Below, in pieces: positions 8,226 to 17,099 of a stretch of 64,000 bases of DNA (position 1 is the first letter of the stretch; the number at the start of each line of letters is the position of its first letter). The DNA is from Chryseosolibacter sp049791675 (GTDB taxonomy: Bacteria; Bacteroidota; Bacteroidia; Cytophagales; Cyclobacteriaceae). The DNA is taken from assembly GCA_049791675.1 (NCBI GenBank), contig JBARAD010000057.1, forward strand, positions 13,132-77,131. Reading direction: 5' to 3'. Position numbers and translations under genes: made by a program. A model generated the notes under the pieces. It did no database searches, was not told the origin of the DNA, and saw nothing but the letters and a program-made list of their open reading frames with translations.

Positions 8226-9730
8226 ATGAGCACTATTTCCGTCGAAAGACCCCGTCTTGGATTCTGGCAGATCTGGAACATGAGCTTTGGATTTCTTGGC
8301 ATCCAGTTCGGGTTCGCCCTGCAAAATGCCAACACCAGCCGCATTTTCGAGACCCTGGGAGCAAACACTTCCAACCTGGCGCTGTACTGGCTGGCCGCCC
8401 CCATCACGGGACTCCTGGTCCAACCCCTCATTGGCTATTACAGCGATCGCACGTGGCATCCGAAGTGGGGTCGCAGGAGGCCGTATTTTGCCGCGGGCGC
8501 TGTCGTGGCATCGCTCTCACTCCTGATCATGCCAAATTCCGCAACCCTCTGGATGGCTGTCGGCGTGCTCTGGATCATGGATGCCTCGATCAATGTCAGC
8601 ATGGAACCGTTTCGGGCCTTCGTGGGCGATAAGCTGCCTCCATCCCAGCGGACAAGCGGTTTTGCCGTGCAAAGCTTTTTTATCGGGACCGGCGCCATCG
8701 TCGCCTCCTTTCTCCCATGGATCTTTACAAACTGGTTTGATATCGCCAATACCGCCGGGCCTGGTATCGTCCCCGATTCCGTACGCTATTCCTTTTATAT
8801 CGGGGGGGCTATGCTCTTCCTGGCAGTATTGTGGACAGTCTTTTCATCTTCCGAATATCCTCCTGACAGTGTCGACACACCTGCCCCGCAGTACCAGCAG
8901 AAACCAGGCATTCAAAACCAGCAACATTTCAAAGACAATTTCCTGCATTCAGGACTTTTCCTCATGGCTGTTGGTCTGATCCTTTCTGCGCTCGTCTATA
9001 CATATAAACTCGAAAAAGAACTGTATGTCCTGGGCCTGGGGCTTTCGATCTTTGGCCTTGCTTTCCTGACCGCTGCTTTCCTGATCTCCCGTAACCGGGC
9101 GCACCTCGGCTTCGTCAACGTCGTGGCAGACTTTTACACCATGCCCCGGACGATGGTGCAACTCGCCTACGTTCAGTTCTTTTCCTGGTTCGCACTCTTC
9201 TCCATGTGGATATACACAACTCGGCGGTGACGAGTCACATATACCATGAGACCGATCCGACCTCCACAGCTTATAACGAAGGAGCCAATCTGGTCAGCAA
9301 CCTCTTCGGCGGCTACAACGGAATCGCGGCCCTTGCTGCATTCTTCCTGCCCATCCTGGCAAGAAGCACGGGACGAAGAATTGCCCACCTCCTGGCTTTA
9401 CTGTGCGGAGGACTGGGGCTCATCTCGGTCTATTTTATTTCGGACCCTGACTGGCTGTGGGCTTCGATGATCGGTATCGGTATTGCGTGGGCCAGTATCC
9501 TGTCCGTGCCCTATGCGATGTTAGCCGGCTCGTTACCACCAGCGAAAATGGGCTATTACATGGGCGTATTTAATTTCTGGATTGTGATCCCGCAGATCGT
9601 TGCGGGAACACTCCTCGGCTTTTTGCTGAACAACGTTTTTTATGGTGAATCCATTTACATCCTCGTTGCCGGAGGAGTGTCTATGATCATTGCTGCGTTC
9701 CTGAACCTGTTGGTGGAAGATCCCGGATAA
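8226..9730 (+). pseudogene. SLC45/GPH-like MFS sugar transporter, broken by a one-base frameshift
   Basis: Two overlapping frames together encode one 12-helix major-facilitator transporter of about 500 residues. The first (8226-9230, 334 residues) carries the family motif SDRTWHPKWGRRRPYF and stops after FSMWIYTT. The second continues exactly there with SAVTSHIYHETDPTS and runs to 9730. Joining them needs the T at 9221 to be read twice, so one base is missing near 9221. No slippery heptamer is present, which argues against programmed frameshifting. Proteins of this group in Bacteroidota import maltose-like oligosaccharides, fitting the neighbouring GH31, SusCD and LacI genes. Either the gene is newly inactivated or the base was lost in sequencing or assembly. 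Confidence 0.85.
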
Positions 9731-9943
9731 CAGCGTGTTTGGATCAAAGGGTTTACGGATAATGGTGGTTCGGGGGATGATATGCTCCTGTACCTTTCCC
9801 GATCACGCCTGAATGACTTATACCTGTACCAAAGCACGATACTCCCTGCAATTATGCAGTATTTCATACATCCTTTTTTCTTAATGAATGCCAGGCTTTA
9901 AATTCGGCCTTGATTTTGATTATCTTCCCCAAACACGAGTCAT

Positions 9944-11083
9944 ATGAAAATAGGAGATCTGCTTGTTTTCACCCTTCTCATCACGCTGACAGCCTGCAGC
10001 TCAGGCAAAAAAGCTTACGAACGCGGTGACTATTACAGCGCCGTGATGAAGTCCATTAACCGGCTTCGCCAAAACCCGGATCATAGCAAGTCACTGGCCA
10101 CCCTCCAGGATGCCTATCCCCTTGCAGTAGCGTATTTTGAATCGCAGGCCAATAATGAAATTGCCAGCAACACTGCCTTCAAATGGAAGAATGCCATCCA
10201 GGCCTACAATAGCATTAATCAGCTCTACGAACAGATCCGGCAATGCCCCGGATGTCTGACCGTGGTTCAAAACCCAAAGAACTACTATGCAGAGATTGGC
10301 CCGCTGAAAGAAAAGGCTGCGGAAGAAAGTTATAATGCAGGGATCAGTGCGCTGATGAAAGGAACGCGCAACGACGCAAAGCAGGCTTACCACAACTTTG
10401 CCGATGCGCAGTCTTTCGTCCCGGGTTATAAGGAAGTCATCGACTTCCTGGAAAAAGCAAAATGGGAAGCTACCCTGAAAGTGATCGTCGAACAGATACC
10501 AGTGCCGTCGCGCTATAACCTGAGCGGAGGTTTTTTTCAGGACAAGGTAGAGGAATTTCTGCATAGAAATTATACTGACATGAGCTTCATCAGATTCTAT
10601 ACACCCCAGGAAGCCCATGCGTCAAAACTCGAACAACCTGACCAGGTGCTGAGAATACAGTTCGATGATTTCTCCGTCGGCAATACGACGCTGAAGGAAA
10701 AAGAGGAAACCCTTACGAAAGACAGCGTCAGGGTCGGAGAAGTAAAAATGGAAGGTAAGCTCGTACCGGTGTACAATACGGTGAAGGCCAAATTTACTGT
10801 CACAAGAAAGGAAGTTCTGTCCAACGGATTATTGAGCATGGTTGTCATGGACGCGCGAACCAACGGCATCCTTACACACAAGAAATTCAGCGGAGAATTT
10901 ATGTGGGTGAGTTCGTGGGCGCGCTTTAATGGTGATGAACGCGCGCTCAGCGACCAGCAACTGGCCCTCTGCAAACAAAAAGAAACACAACCTCCCGGCG
11001 CCCAGGATCTTTTTCTTGAATTTACAAAACCGATCTACAATCAGTTGGTCCCTGCGCTGCGCGGATTTTATCAGAGCTTCTGA
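9944..11083 (+). CDS. Lipoprotein with N-terminal TPR-like helical region, function unknown
   Basis: This 379-residue protein starts with a lipoprotein signal ending TLTACSSG (Cys19), so it should be membrane-anchored. The helical first half (KAYERGDYYSAVMKSINRLRQNP) resembles a tetratricopeptide unit. The second half (from about residue 185) is a mixed domain with no family I recognise. It stands alone, with 213 bp before it and a separate msrA after it. A role in the cell envelope is inferred from the signal only. Confidence 0.75.
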   Translation: MKIGDLLVFTLLITLTACSSGKKAYERGDYYSAVMKSINRLRQNPDHSKSLATLQDAYPLAVAYFESQANNEIASNTAFKWKNAIQAYNSINQLYEQIRQCPGCLTVVQNPKNYYAEIGPLKEKAAEESYNAGISALMKGTRNDAKQAYHNFADAQSFVPGYKEVIDFLEKAKWEATLKVIVEQIPVPSRYNLSGGFFQDKVEEFLHRNYTDMSFIRFYTPQEAHASKLEQPDQVLRIQFDDFSVGNTTLKEKEETLTKDSVRVGEVKMEGKLVPVYNTVKAKFTVTRKEVLSNGLLSMVVMDARTNGILTHKKFSGEFMWVSSWARFNGDERALSDQQLALCKQKETQPPGAQDLFLEFTKPIYNQLVPALRGFYQSF

Positions 11084-11109
11084 GTTTTACAGTCCCCCAT
11101 TGACGGCTC

Positions 11110-11127
11110 CACCGCACGCGTGCGGTG
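11110..11127. repeat. Perfect 18-bp GC-rich palindrome
   Basis: CACCGCACGCGTGCGGTG is perfectly self-complementary and lies 27 bp after the lipoprotein gene, in the gap before msrA. There is no T-run, so it is not a classical terminator. It could be a stem in the transcript 3' end, a protein-binding site or part of a dispersed palindromic repeat. Confidence 0.5.
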
Positions 11128-11213
11128 CTGGCGGACATGCATTTTTGCGTGAACTATTTTGATCGAAATCAGTTTATATACGTCAGGATCGATCTGTTTT
11201 AATCCACAATAAC

Positions 11214-11879
11214 ATGGCATTGCAAAGGCATTCAGGTTTTCATCGGACAACCATTTTTTTTGTCGCCTTATTGACGGCATTGCTTTTTACCGGACACTCC
11301 TACAGCCAAAAGAATAAACAAGCGACAAAAATGCAGCAACAATCAGCTAATGCAACGGCCACTTTCGGCTCCGGATGCTTCTGGTGTACGGAAGCTATTT
11401 TTTTAAATGTTGATGGCATTACCTCGGTAGTCTCCGGATATACGGGGGGTAAAGTCAAAAATCCCACTTACAAAGAAGTTTGCAGTGGTCTGACGGGGCA
11501 CGCTGAGGTCATTCAACTGACCTTTGATCCCCAAAAAATTTCATACGATGAACTTCTGGAGATTTTCTGGCAAACACACGATCCGACCACGCTTAATCAG
11601 CAGGGAGCAGACGTCGGTACACAGTATCGTTCAGTGATCTATTACCATTCGGATGAACAAAAGAAAAGCGCAGAATTCTACAAGGCGCGTCTGGAAGAGG
11701 AAGGTGCGTTCGAAAACCCGATTGTCACGGAGATAAGTCCTGCCACAACATTTTACAAGGCGGAAGATTATCATCAGAATTACTATAATCTGAACAATAA
11801 CGCTCCGTACTGCTCATATGTTATCAAACCGAAGCTGGAAAAATTCAAAAAAGTTTTTCAACACAAACTGAAGAAATAG
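11214..11879 (+). CDS. msrA: Peptide-methionine (S)-S-oxide reductase MsrA, exported
   Basis: The 221-residue protein has an N-terminal signal segment (hydrophobic about 13-30, ending near GHSYSQ) and then the MsrA domain. The catalytic motif GSGCFWCTEA holds the active Cys. Family segments VVSGYTGG, GHAEVIQL, FWQTHDPTTLNQQGADVGTQYRS (shown here as family landmarks) and HQNYY follow. It reduces the S-epimer of methionine sulfoxide in oxidised proteins, and the signal suggests a periplasmic site. The msrB gene lies about 230 bp downstream on the same strand, separated by a terminator-like hairpin, so the two may be separately transcribed parts of one envelope repair system. Confidence 0.96.
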   Translation: MALQRHSGFHRTTIFFVALLTALLFTGHSYSQKNKQATKMQQQSANATATFGSGCFWCTEAIFLNVDGITSVVSGYTGGKVKNPTYKEVCSGLTGHAEVIQLTFDPQKISYDELLEIFWQTHDPTTLNQQGADVGTQYRSVIYYHSDEQKKSAEFYKARLEEEGAFENPIVTEISPATTFYKAEDYHQNYYNLNNNAPYCSYVIKPKLEKFKKVFQHKLKK

Positions 11880-12000
11880 CAGTCTGTTAAAGGACACTTT
11901 TTTTAGATTTTTATAAAAAAATTGCAACCCAAGAGCCGAACCGTCGTTATAGTAGTTTGAGTAGAGTAATTCTTCTCATAGGTTTAGGTTTAGGTAACAA

Positions 12001-12025
12001 AAAGGCTCCGGGACGCGGGGCTTTT
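12001..12025 (+). terminator. Terminator-like hairpin between msrA and msrB
   Basis: AAAGGCTCCG (12001-12010) pairs with CGGGGCTTTT (12016-12025) over 10 positions, including two G-T pairs, around the loop GGACG, followed by TT. It is preceded by the short direct repeat GGTTTAGGTTTAGGTA (about 11981-11996). It fits a rho-independent terminator for msrA. Confidence 0.65.
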
Positions 12026-12113
12026 TTGCTTTACACACTTCGCAGACGCCAGATCGGGTCTAAACTTTTGAACGCGTTCCGCGGTTATTAACTTGTAACA
12101 AAAAGAAACCAAG

Positions 12114-12611
12114 ATGATGCACAAGTCAGCTTTTCTCATAATCCTTGCTTCGCTGGTCTTATTATTGCCGGCGTGCTCGCAGAATGATTCAAAAAAAATG
12201 GCATCTATGAACAAGGAACCAAAAATTCAAAAGTCCGAAGACGAGTGGAAGAAAGAACTGACTCCCGTACAGTATCACGTATTAAGGGAAAAAGGAACAG
12301 AGCGGGCGTTTACAGGCAAATACTGGGACAACCACGACAATGGGGTATACTACTGTGCTGCCTGTAAACAGAAATTATTTTTGTCTGACACGAAATACGA
12401 ATCGGGCACCGGATGGCCGAGCTTCTATAAACCTGTCTCCGATTCAGCCGTTTCCGTAGTCATTGACCGGAGTGCGGGGATGGTGCGCGAAGAGGTAGTG
12501 TGCAGCAATTGCGGGGGCCACCTCGGCCACGTATTCTCCGATGGTCCGAAGCCAACCGGCCTCAGATATTGCCTCAATTCCGCTTCTCTGGATTTCAAAA
12601 AGAAACAATAA
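12114..12611 (+). CDS. msrB: Peptide-methionine (R)-S-oxide reductase MsrB, lipoprotein
   Basis: The protein has 165 residues. A lipoprotein signal ends LLLPACSQ (Cys21). The MsrB domain starts at about residue 43 (WKKELTPVQYHVLREKGTE), with zinc ligands in CAACKQ and CSNCGGH, the segment ESGTGWPSFYKP, and the catalytic Cys in RYCLNSASLDF. It reduces the R-epimer of methionine sulfoxide. The lipid anchor places it in the envelope beside the exported MsrA encoded upstream, so both epimers can be repaired outside the cytoplasm. Confidence 0.96.
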   Translation: MMHKSAFLIILASLVLLLPACSQNDSKKMASMNKEPKIQKSEDEWKKELTPVQYHVLREKGTERAFTGKYWDNHDNGVYYCAACKQKLFLSDTKYESGTGWPSFYKPVSDSAVSVVIDRSAGMVREEVVCSNCGGHLGHVFSDGPKPTGLRYCLNSASLDFKKKQ

Positions 12612-12633
12612 ACATTGCAGGAGCAAAAAAATT

Positions 12634-12654
12634 AAGGGACGCCACGCGTCCCTT
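12634..12654. terminator. Terminator between convergent msrB and methyltransferase genes
   Basis: AAGGGACGC (12634-12642) and GCGTCCCTT (12646-12654) form a perfect 9-bp stem with the loop CAC. On the minus strand the stem is followed by AATTTTTTTGC, a good U-tract for the methyltransferase gene. On the plus strand the tail is poorer, so it works mainly for the minus-strand gene but can serve both. Confidence 0.8.
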
Positions 12655-12677
12655 GATGCTTTACACCCATCTATCCT

Positions 12678-13496
12678 TTACGGCTTCCGGAAAGCGATCA
12701 ATTCCTTAGTGATGATGTAATTAAACGGGAAGAAACTCAGGTTCGCATCTTTCAGCATGGAAAGGTGATTGAACTTCGTATGACTGTACCTGAAGATCCG
12801 GCGTAAGCCGAAGGGTTTCATATAATGCATCAGCTTCTTGTGCGTCATGTGGTTTAGCTCCATGTATTCCGTCATCAAGTCCTTGCTGCCTACTAACTTA
12901 CGGTTGTTTTGCTGGATCAGGGTGTATACATAACGCTGGGGAAAGAACTGAATCCATGGGATCTTGATGGCCCGTTGCAGGTGCGATGCATGAGGGCCTT
13001 CCCAAGGCGGATAGCTGAAAAAGATAACGCCGCCTTTTTTAAGATTCTGGCTGATCAGGATGTCGAGGATGTTCGGGATCCATGCTTCCTTGATATGTTC
13101 AATGACATCGTTCAGCATGATAAAATCATACTGCTTATTGATCGGGGATTCGATGATATTTCTTAATTCAAACCTGACGCCGGATATATCAAATTTGCGG
13201 TTTAACTCCTGGGCGACCGCAATATGATTCGGGTCCAGGTCAAATCCATCCACCTGAGCGCCCATTTCTTTGGCCAGCCACAGGGAAGTATTACCCATGC
13301 CACAACCAAAATCCAGGACACTTTTGCCCTCCAGGTCAAAATGTCTTTTCAACACTTCCTTATCCAGATAAAGGTGTGAATCCTTGCTCAGGAAATTCTT
13401 TTCGGCATAGGCAAGTCCTTCTTTCAGTAAACTTGAATCGAGTACGGTCGGCGGGGACATCGTCACTTGAGGATTGGTTGTTGTTACATTTTCCAT
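12678..13496 (-). CDS. Class I SAM-dependent methyltransferase
   Basis: The 272-residue protein has a class I methyltransferase fold. The SAM-binding motif I is VLDFGCGMGNTSLWLA at about residues 58-73, motif II is the acidic end of VDGFDLDPNHI, and motif IV is FIMLNDVIEHI. The remainder is a helical cap region (about 165-272) rich in aromatic residues. The fold is clear but the substrate is not: small metabolites, quinones or glycans are all possible. It is transcribed convergently with msrB and divergently from the glutamine amidotransferase gene. Confidence 0.85.
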   Translation of the reverse strand: MENVTTTNPQVTMSPPTVLDSSLLKEGLAYAEKNFLSKDSHLYLDKEVLKRHFDLEGKSVLDFGCGMGNTSLWLAKEMGAQVDGFDLDPNHIAVAQELNRKFDISGVRFELRNIIESPINKQYDFIMLNDVIEHIKEAWIPNILDILISQNLKKGGVIFFSYPPWEGPHASHLQRAIKIPWIQFFPQRYVYTLIQQNNRKLVGSKDLMTEYMELNHMTHKKLMHYMKPFGLRRIFRYSHTKFNHLSMLKDANLSFFPFNYIITKELIAFRKP

Positions 13497-13677
13497 AAGG
13501 GTATTTATTTAAAGGGAAATCGAATACGCAGGATATTCTGGTCTGGCATGGCCAGGAAAGAAATAGTTGCGGGATTGCTGGCCGGGTTTCGAAAGAGGAA
13601 CCATGGTATACGGCGGTGCTGGTTTCTTTAAACGATTATACTTTGTATCTTTTACTGACTAAAACCATACCTGCTAT

Positions 13678-14535
13678 ATGTGTCGACTGCTCGCCTACCT
13701 GGGGACTCCCGTCATTGTGGACAAATTACTATATCAGCCCAAGAACTCCCTGGTGAACCAGAGCGTCAATGCAAAGGAGATCGAAGAGCCCTTAAATGGC
13801 GACGGTTTTGGGATCGGGTGGTATGTGCCCGATCTTCACGAAGAACCTGTGACGTTTGTGTCGGTAAATCCCGCCTGGAGCAATCGTAATCTGCGAAATC
13901 TCGCCCCCAAAATTCAAACGGAATGTTTTATTGCACACGTACGCGCGGCAAGTGTCGGAGAAGTATCCGAAAGTAACTGCCATCCCTTTCAATACCGCAA
14001 CTTACTGATGATGCACAATGGAGGTGTTGAAAATTTTGCACGGATCAAACGCAGGATCCGCGAGCCCCTCACGGATGAATTGTACAACTGGATCAAGGGC
14101 CAGACAGATTCCGAACACCTGTTTGCCTTCCTTCTGAACCACTTGTTCTCCGGCCACGAAGTGACGATCACCCCCGAGACCGTGATGGAAGCCTTTGAAA
14201 AAACGTTCACGGATCTGAAACAACTGATGTCGGAACACCAGATCCAGGAGCCCGCCTACCTCAATATGCTTGTAACCAATGGGTCTTTTTTCGTCGCCAC
14301 CCGGTACACCACCGACCCCGGAGAGGAGCCTCTCACCCTCTATCATTCCGAGGGCGGTCGTTATGTAGTCGAAGATGGGATCAGCTTCATGAGAGCTCCT
14401 GAAGATGATGATCAGGCGGTTTTAGTAGTCTCCGAAAAACTGACGGAAGAAAAACACTGGACACCCATTCCCCCGAATCATTTCGTGGTCGTCGATTCCT
14501 CCCTGAATGTCCGGGTGAGGGCAATAAAAGCCTGA
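13678..14535 (+). CDS. Class II glutamine amidotransferase (EgtC/YafJ-like)
   Basis: The 285-residue protein begins MCRLLAYLG. Cys2, exposed after Met removal, is the N-terminal nucleophile that releases ammonia from glutamine. The class II Ntn fold is supported by GDGFGIGWY, FIAHVRAASVGEVSESNCHPF and MMHNGGVENF. Length matches the stand-alone EgtC/YafJ group, which has no fused synthase domain. The ammonia acceptor or physiological substrate is not given by the neighbours. Start is fixed by the need for Cys at position 2. Confidence 0.88.
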   Translation: MCRLLAYLGTPVIVDKLLYQPKNSLVNQSVNAKEIEEPLNGDGFGIGWYVPDLHEEPVTFVSVNPAWSNRNLRNLAPKIQTECFIAHVRAASVGEVSESNCHPFQYRNLLMMHNGGVENFARIKRRIREPLTDELYNWIKGQTDSEHLFAFLLNHLFSGHEVTITPETVMEAFEKTFTDLKQLMSEHQIQEPAYLNMLVTNGSFFVATRYTTDPGEEPLTLYHSEGGRYVVEDGISFMRAPEDDDQAVLVVSEKLTEEKHWTPIPPNHFVVVDSSLNVRVRAIKA

Positions 14536-14612
14536 AATCCTCAAAAATGGTCCGTCACCTTACCGGTCAGTCAGAAACTTGAATTTTATCATTAGTTTCG
14601 GGCAAAAATTCC

Positions 14613-15815
14613 GTGGTGCAACAGGATATAATTATTGTTGGAGGGGGTATTGTTGGGCTGGCGACGGCCCTCCAGGTTCTTCAAAAAAAACCTGCCCTGA
14701 AAGTTCTCGTCATCGAAAAGGAAAAGGAGCTTGCCCGCCATCAGACGGGGAACAACAGTGGTGTAATCCACTCGGGACTCTACTACAAACCGGGAAGTCT
14801 CAAGGCGCGGAACTGCATTGAGGGCTATCGGCTCCTGATAACTTTTTGTGAGGAAAACGGCGTCCCGTTTGAATTGTGTGGCAAGATAGTCGTTGCAACC
14901 GAGGAGAAAGAACTGCCACTGCTCCAAACGCTTCTTCAACGGGGAGAGCAAAACGGATTAAAAGGCCTTCAGATGCTGCAGCCGGAGGCCCTGCGCGAGT
15001 ATGAACCCCATGTGAAAGGACTCGCCGGTTTTTTTGTCCCGCAAACAGGCATTGTAGATTATAAAGTCGTCGCAGAAAAATACGGTGAGCAGATCCGCAA
15101 GCGCGGCGGGCAGATCATGCTGGGTGAAAAGGTTATCAAAGTCATTAAAGAACGCAACTCGGTGTCGGTGGTTACTGACCAGCGTACCTATCAGGGGGCG
15201 ATGCTCATCAATTGTGCCGGACTGTATTCTGATAAGGTGGCGCGCCTTGCTTCCGAAAATATCGATGTGAAGATCATTCCCTTCCGCGGTGAATATTACA
15301 AGCTGAAGAAAGAACGGGAATATCTCGTGAAGAATCTGATCTATCCTGTGCCGGATCCGAACTTCCCTTTCCTCGGGGTGCACTTTACACGGATGATGAA
15401 GGGCGGCGTTGAGGCGGGGCCGAATGCCGTCCTTGCATTCAGCAGAGAAGGCTATCGCAAATCCGACATTAATTTGAGAGAGCTTTCAGAGACGCTGGCC
15501 TGGCCCGGCTTCCAGAAGGTGGCCGCGAAATACTGGAAAACCGGATTGAGCGAAATGTACCGGTCTTTTTCGAAAGGCGCTTTTACAAAGGCCCTCCAGA
15601 AACTTATTCCTGAGATCCGCGAAAGCGATCTCGTAGAAGGTGGCGCCGGCGTGAGAGCCCAGGCTTGTGACCGCACGGGAGGCCTCGTCGATGATTTTCT
15701 CATCTTCGCAGAACACCAGGTGGTGAATGTGTGTAACGCCCCGTCTCCGGCGGCAACATCTTCACTTTCCATCGGACACACCGTTGCCGAGATTGCGCTC
15801 AAGCGATTTGTGTAA
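14613..15815 (+). CDS. lhgO: L-2-hydroxyglutarate oxidase (FAD-dependent)
   Basis: The 400-residue protein starts with GTG and then a dinucleotide-binding motif IIIVGGGIVGLATALQVLQ. The LhgO hallmark NNSGVIHSGLYYKPGSLKA follows at about residues 47-65, and a C-terminal segment GAGVRAQACDRTGGLVDDF is also typical. Enzymes of this group oxidise L-2-hydroxyglutarate to 2-oxoglutarate, removing a toxic by-product of malate dehydrogenase or a product of lysine breakdown, and pass electrons to the quinone pool. It lies 77 bp after the amidotransferase gene and 99 bp before the ThiF/MoeB gene, so joint transcription is possible. The family call is strong; exact substrate rests on similarity. Confidence 0.92.
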   Translation: MVQQDIIIVGGGIVGLATALQVLQKKPALKVLVIEKEKELARHQTGNNSGVIHSGLYYKPGSLKARNCIEGYRLLITFCEENGVPFELCGKIVVATEEKELPLLQTLLQRGEQNGLKGLQMLQPEALREYEPHVKGLAGFFVPQTGIVDYKVVAEKYGEQIRKRGGQIMLGEKVIKVIKERNSVSVVTDQRTYQGAMLINCAGLYSDKVARLASENIDVKIIPFRGEYYKLKKEREYLVKNLIYPVPDPNFPFLGVHFTRMMKGGVEAGPNAVLAFSREGYRKSDINLRELSETLAWPGFQKVAAKYWKTGLSEMYRSFSKGAFTKALQKLIPEIRESDLVEGGAGVRAQACDRTGGLVDDFLIFAEHQVVNVCNAPSPAATSSLSIGHTVAEIALKRFV

Positions 15816-15914
15816 GCCCGGCAGCTAAAGGCTTCGCAAGCGTTGGGTGCTCCGGGCCCTGGCAGCTTGCAGCATGAGACCTGCAGCACTATATTGCCTT
15901 TCTATCAACGGCAA

Positions 15915-17069
15915 ATGGACAAATTAACACCAGCGGAACTGCAGCGATACAGCCGTCATCTGGTACTGCAGGATTTCGGAGCGGAAAACCAGCTGAAGCT
16001 GCGCAACGCGCGGGTACTGGTGGTGGGTGCTGGTGGACTGGGCTGCCCTGCCCTGCTGTACCTTGCCGCCGCCGGCATTGGCACCCTTGGCATTGTCGAC
16101 AGCGACAGGCTTGAGGTTTCAAATCTTCAGCGGCAGGTCCTCTACACGGTGGATGACATCGGAAAGAACAAAGCGGAGGCTGCCATCAGAAGACTGGAAC
16201 TATTGAATCCGCTGTTAAGTTACAACGGTTACACGGCGCGGCTGACTTCGGAAAACGCTTTGGATATCATCGGAAAATATGATCTGGTGATCGACGGCAC
16301 GGATAACTTCCCCACGCGCTATCTGATCAATGATGCCTGCGTGTTGTTGAACAAGCCTTTTGTTTACGCATCCATATTGCAATACGAAGGACAGACCGCG
16401 GTTTTTAATCTTCAGGATAAAAACGGGGGAATCAGTGCCAACTACAGGGATATCTTCCCGGAGCCTCCGGCCGCGGAGAGTGTTCCGAACTGCGAACAGG
16501 CCGGGGTTTTAGGAGTGCTTCCCGGGTTATTGGGCTGCATGCAGGCAAATGAAGCGATCAAGATCATTACGGGGATCGGAGAGCCACTGAGCAACCGCTT
16601 GCTCATCCTCGACAGCGCCACCATGCAGCAGACCATCGTCAGGATCAAAGATCACCAGACGAGAGAAGGGATCAGGACGCTGATTGATTATGAAGATTTT
16701 TGTGGCATAAGTGCCGGGAAAAATAAATCTTTGGACGATAAACAACTTACCATGAAAGAAGTAACAGCGCAGGAACTAAAAAAGATGATGGATTCAAACG
16801 CAGATTTCCAGCTTATCGACGTGCGCGAACCTCACGAATACGATATCTGTAATCTCAATGGTGAGTTGATTCCGATGTCAGACATTCCGAACAACGTCGA
16901 CAAGATCGCCAAGGATAAGCAAGTGGTCATCCACTGCCGCAGTGGAAAAAGAAGCGGAGACATGTTGCTGTGGCTGGAGAAAAATCATGGATTCACCAAT
17001 CTCTATAATCTCAAGGGCGGCGTGCTGGCCTGGGCGAGAGAAGTGGATCCGGAATTCCCTACCTATTAA
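15915..17069 (+). CDS. ThiF/MoeB-type adenylyltransferase fused to a C-terminal rhodanese domain
   Basis: Starting at the ATG at 15915 (before KLTPAELQRYSRHLVL, the usual N-terminus), the protein has 384 residues. The E1-like domain (about 1-245) has RVLVVGAGGLGCPALLYLAAAG and the metal/adenylate segment DGTDNFPTRYLIND. A rhodanese domain (about 285-384) has the active Cys in VIHCRSGKRSGD. Such fusions adenylate the C-terminal Gly-Gly of a ThiS/MoaD-like carrier and transfer sulfur to it, for molybdopterin, thiamine or another thio-carrier pathway. The convergent neighbour is a sulfhydrylase, so a sulfur-related role fits, though no carrier-protein gene is seen here. An upstream extension to 15843 is open but lacks family similarity. 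Confidence 0.88.
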   Translation: MDKLTPAELQRYSRHLVLQDFGAENQLKLRNARVLVVGAGGLGCPALLYLAAAGIGTLGIVDSDRLEVSNLQRQVLYTVDDIGKNKAEAAIRRLELLNPLLSYNGYTARLTSENALDIIGKYDLVIDGTDNFPTRYLINDACVLLNKPFVYASILQYEGQTAVFNLQDKNGGISANYRDIFPEPPAAESVPNCEQAGVLGVLPGLLGCMQANEAIKIITGIGEPLSNRLLILDSATMQQTIVRIKDHQTREGIRTLIDYEDFCGISAGKNKSLDDKQLTMKEVTAQELKKMMDSNADFQLIDVREPHEYDICNLNGELIPMSDIPNNVDKIAKDKQVVIHCRSGKRSGDMLLWLEKNHGFTNLYNLKGGVLAWAREVDPEFPTY

Positions 17070-17099
17070 CGTTGGCAGCGACAAGGCGTGGCTCGTCTG

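Noticed and set aside
13600..13670. Bacteroidota promoter before the amidotransferase gene
   Set aside because: TATACTTTG near 13636 has one base too many between TA and TTTG, and no spaced -33 box was clear.
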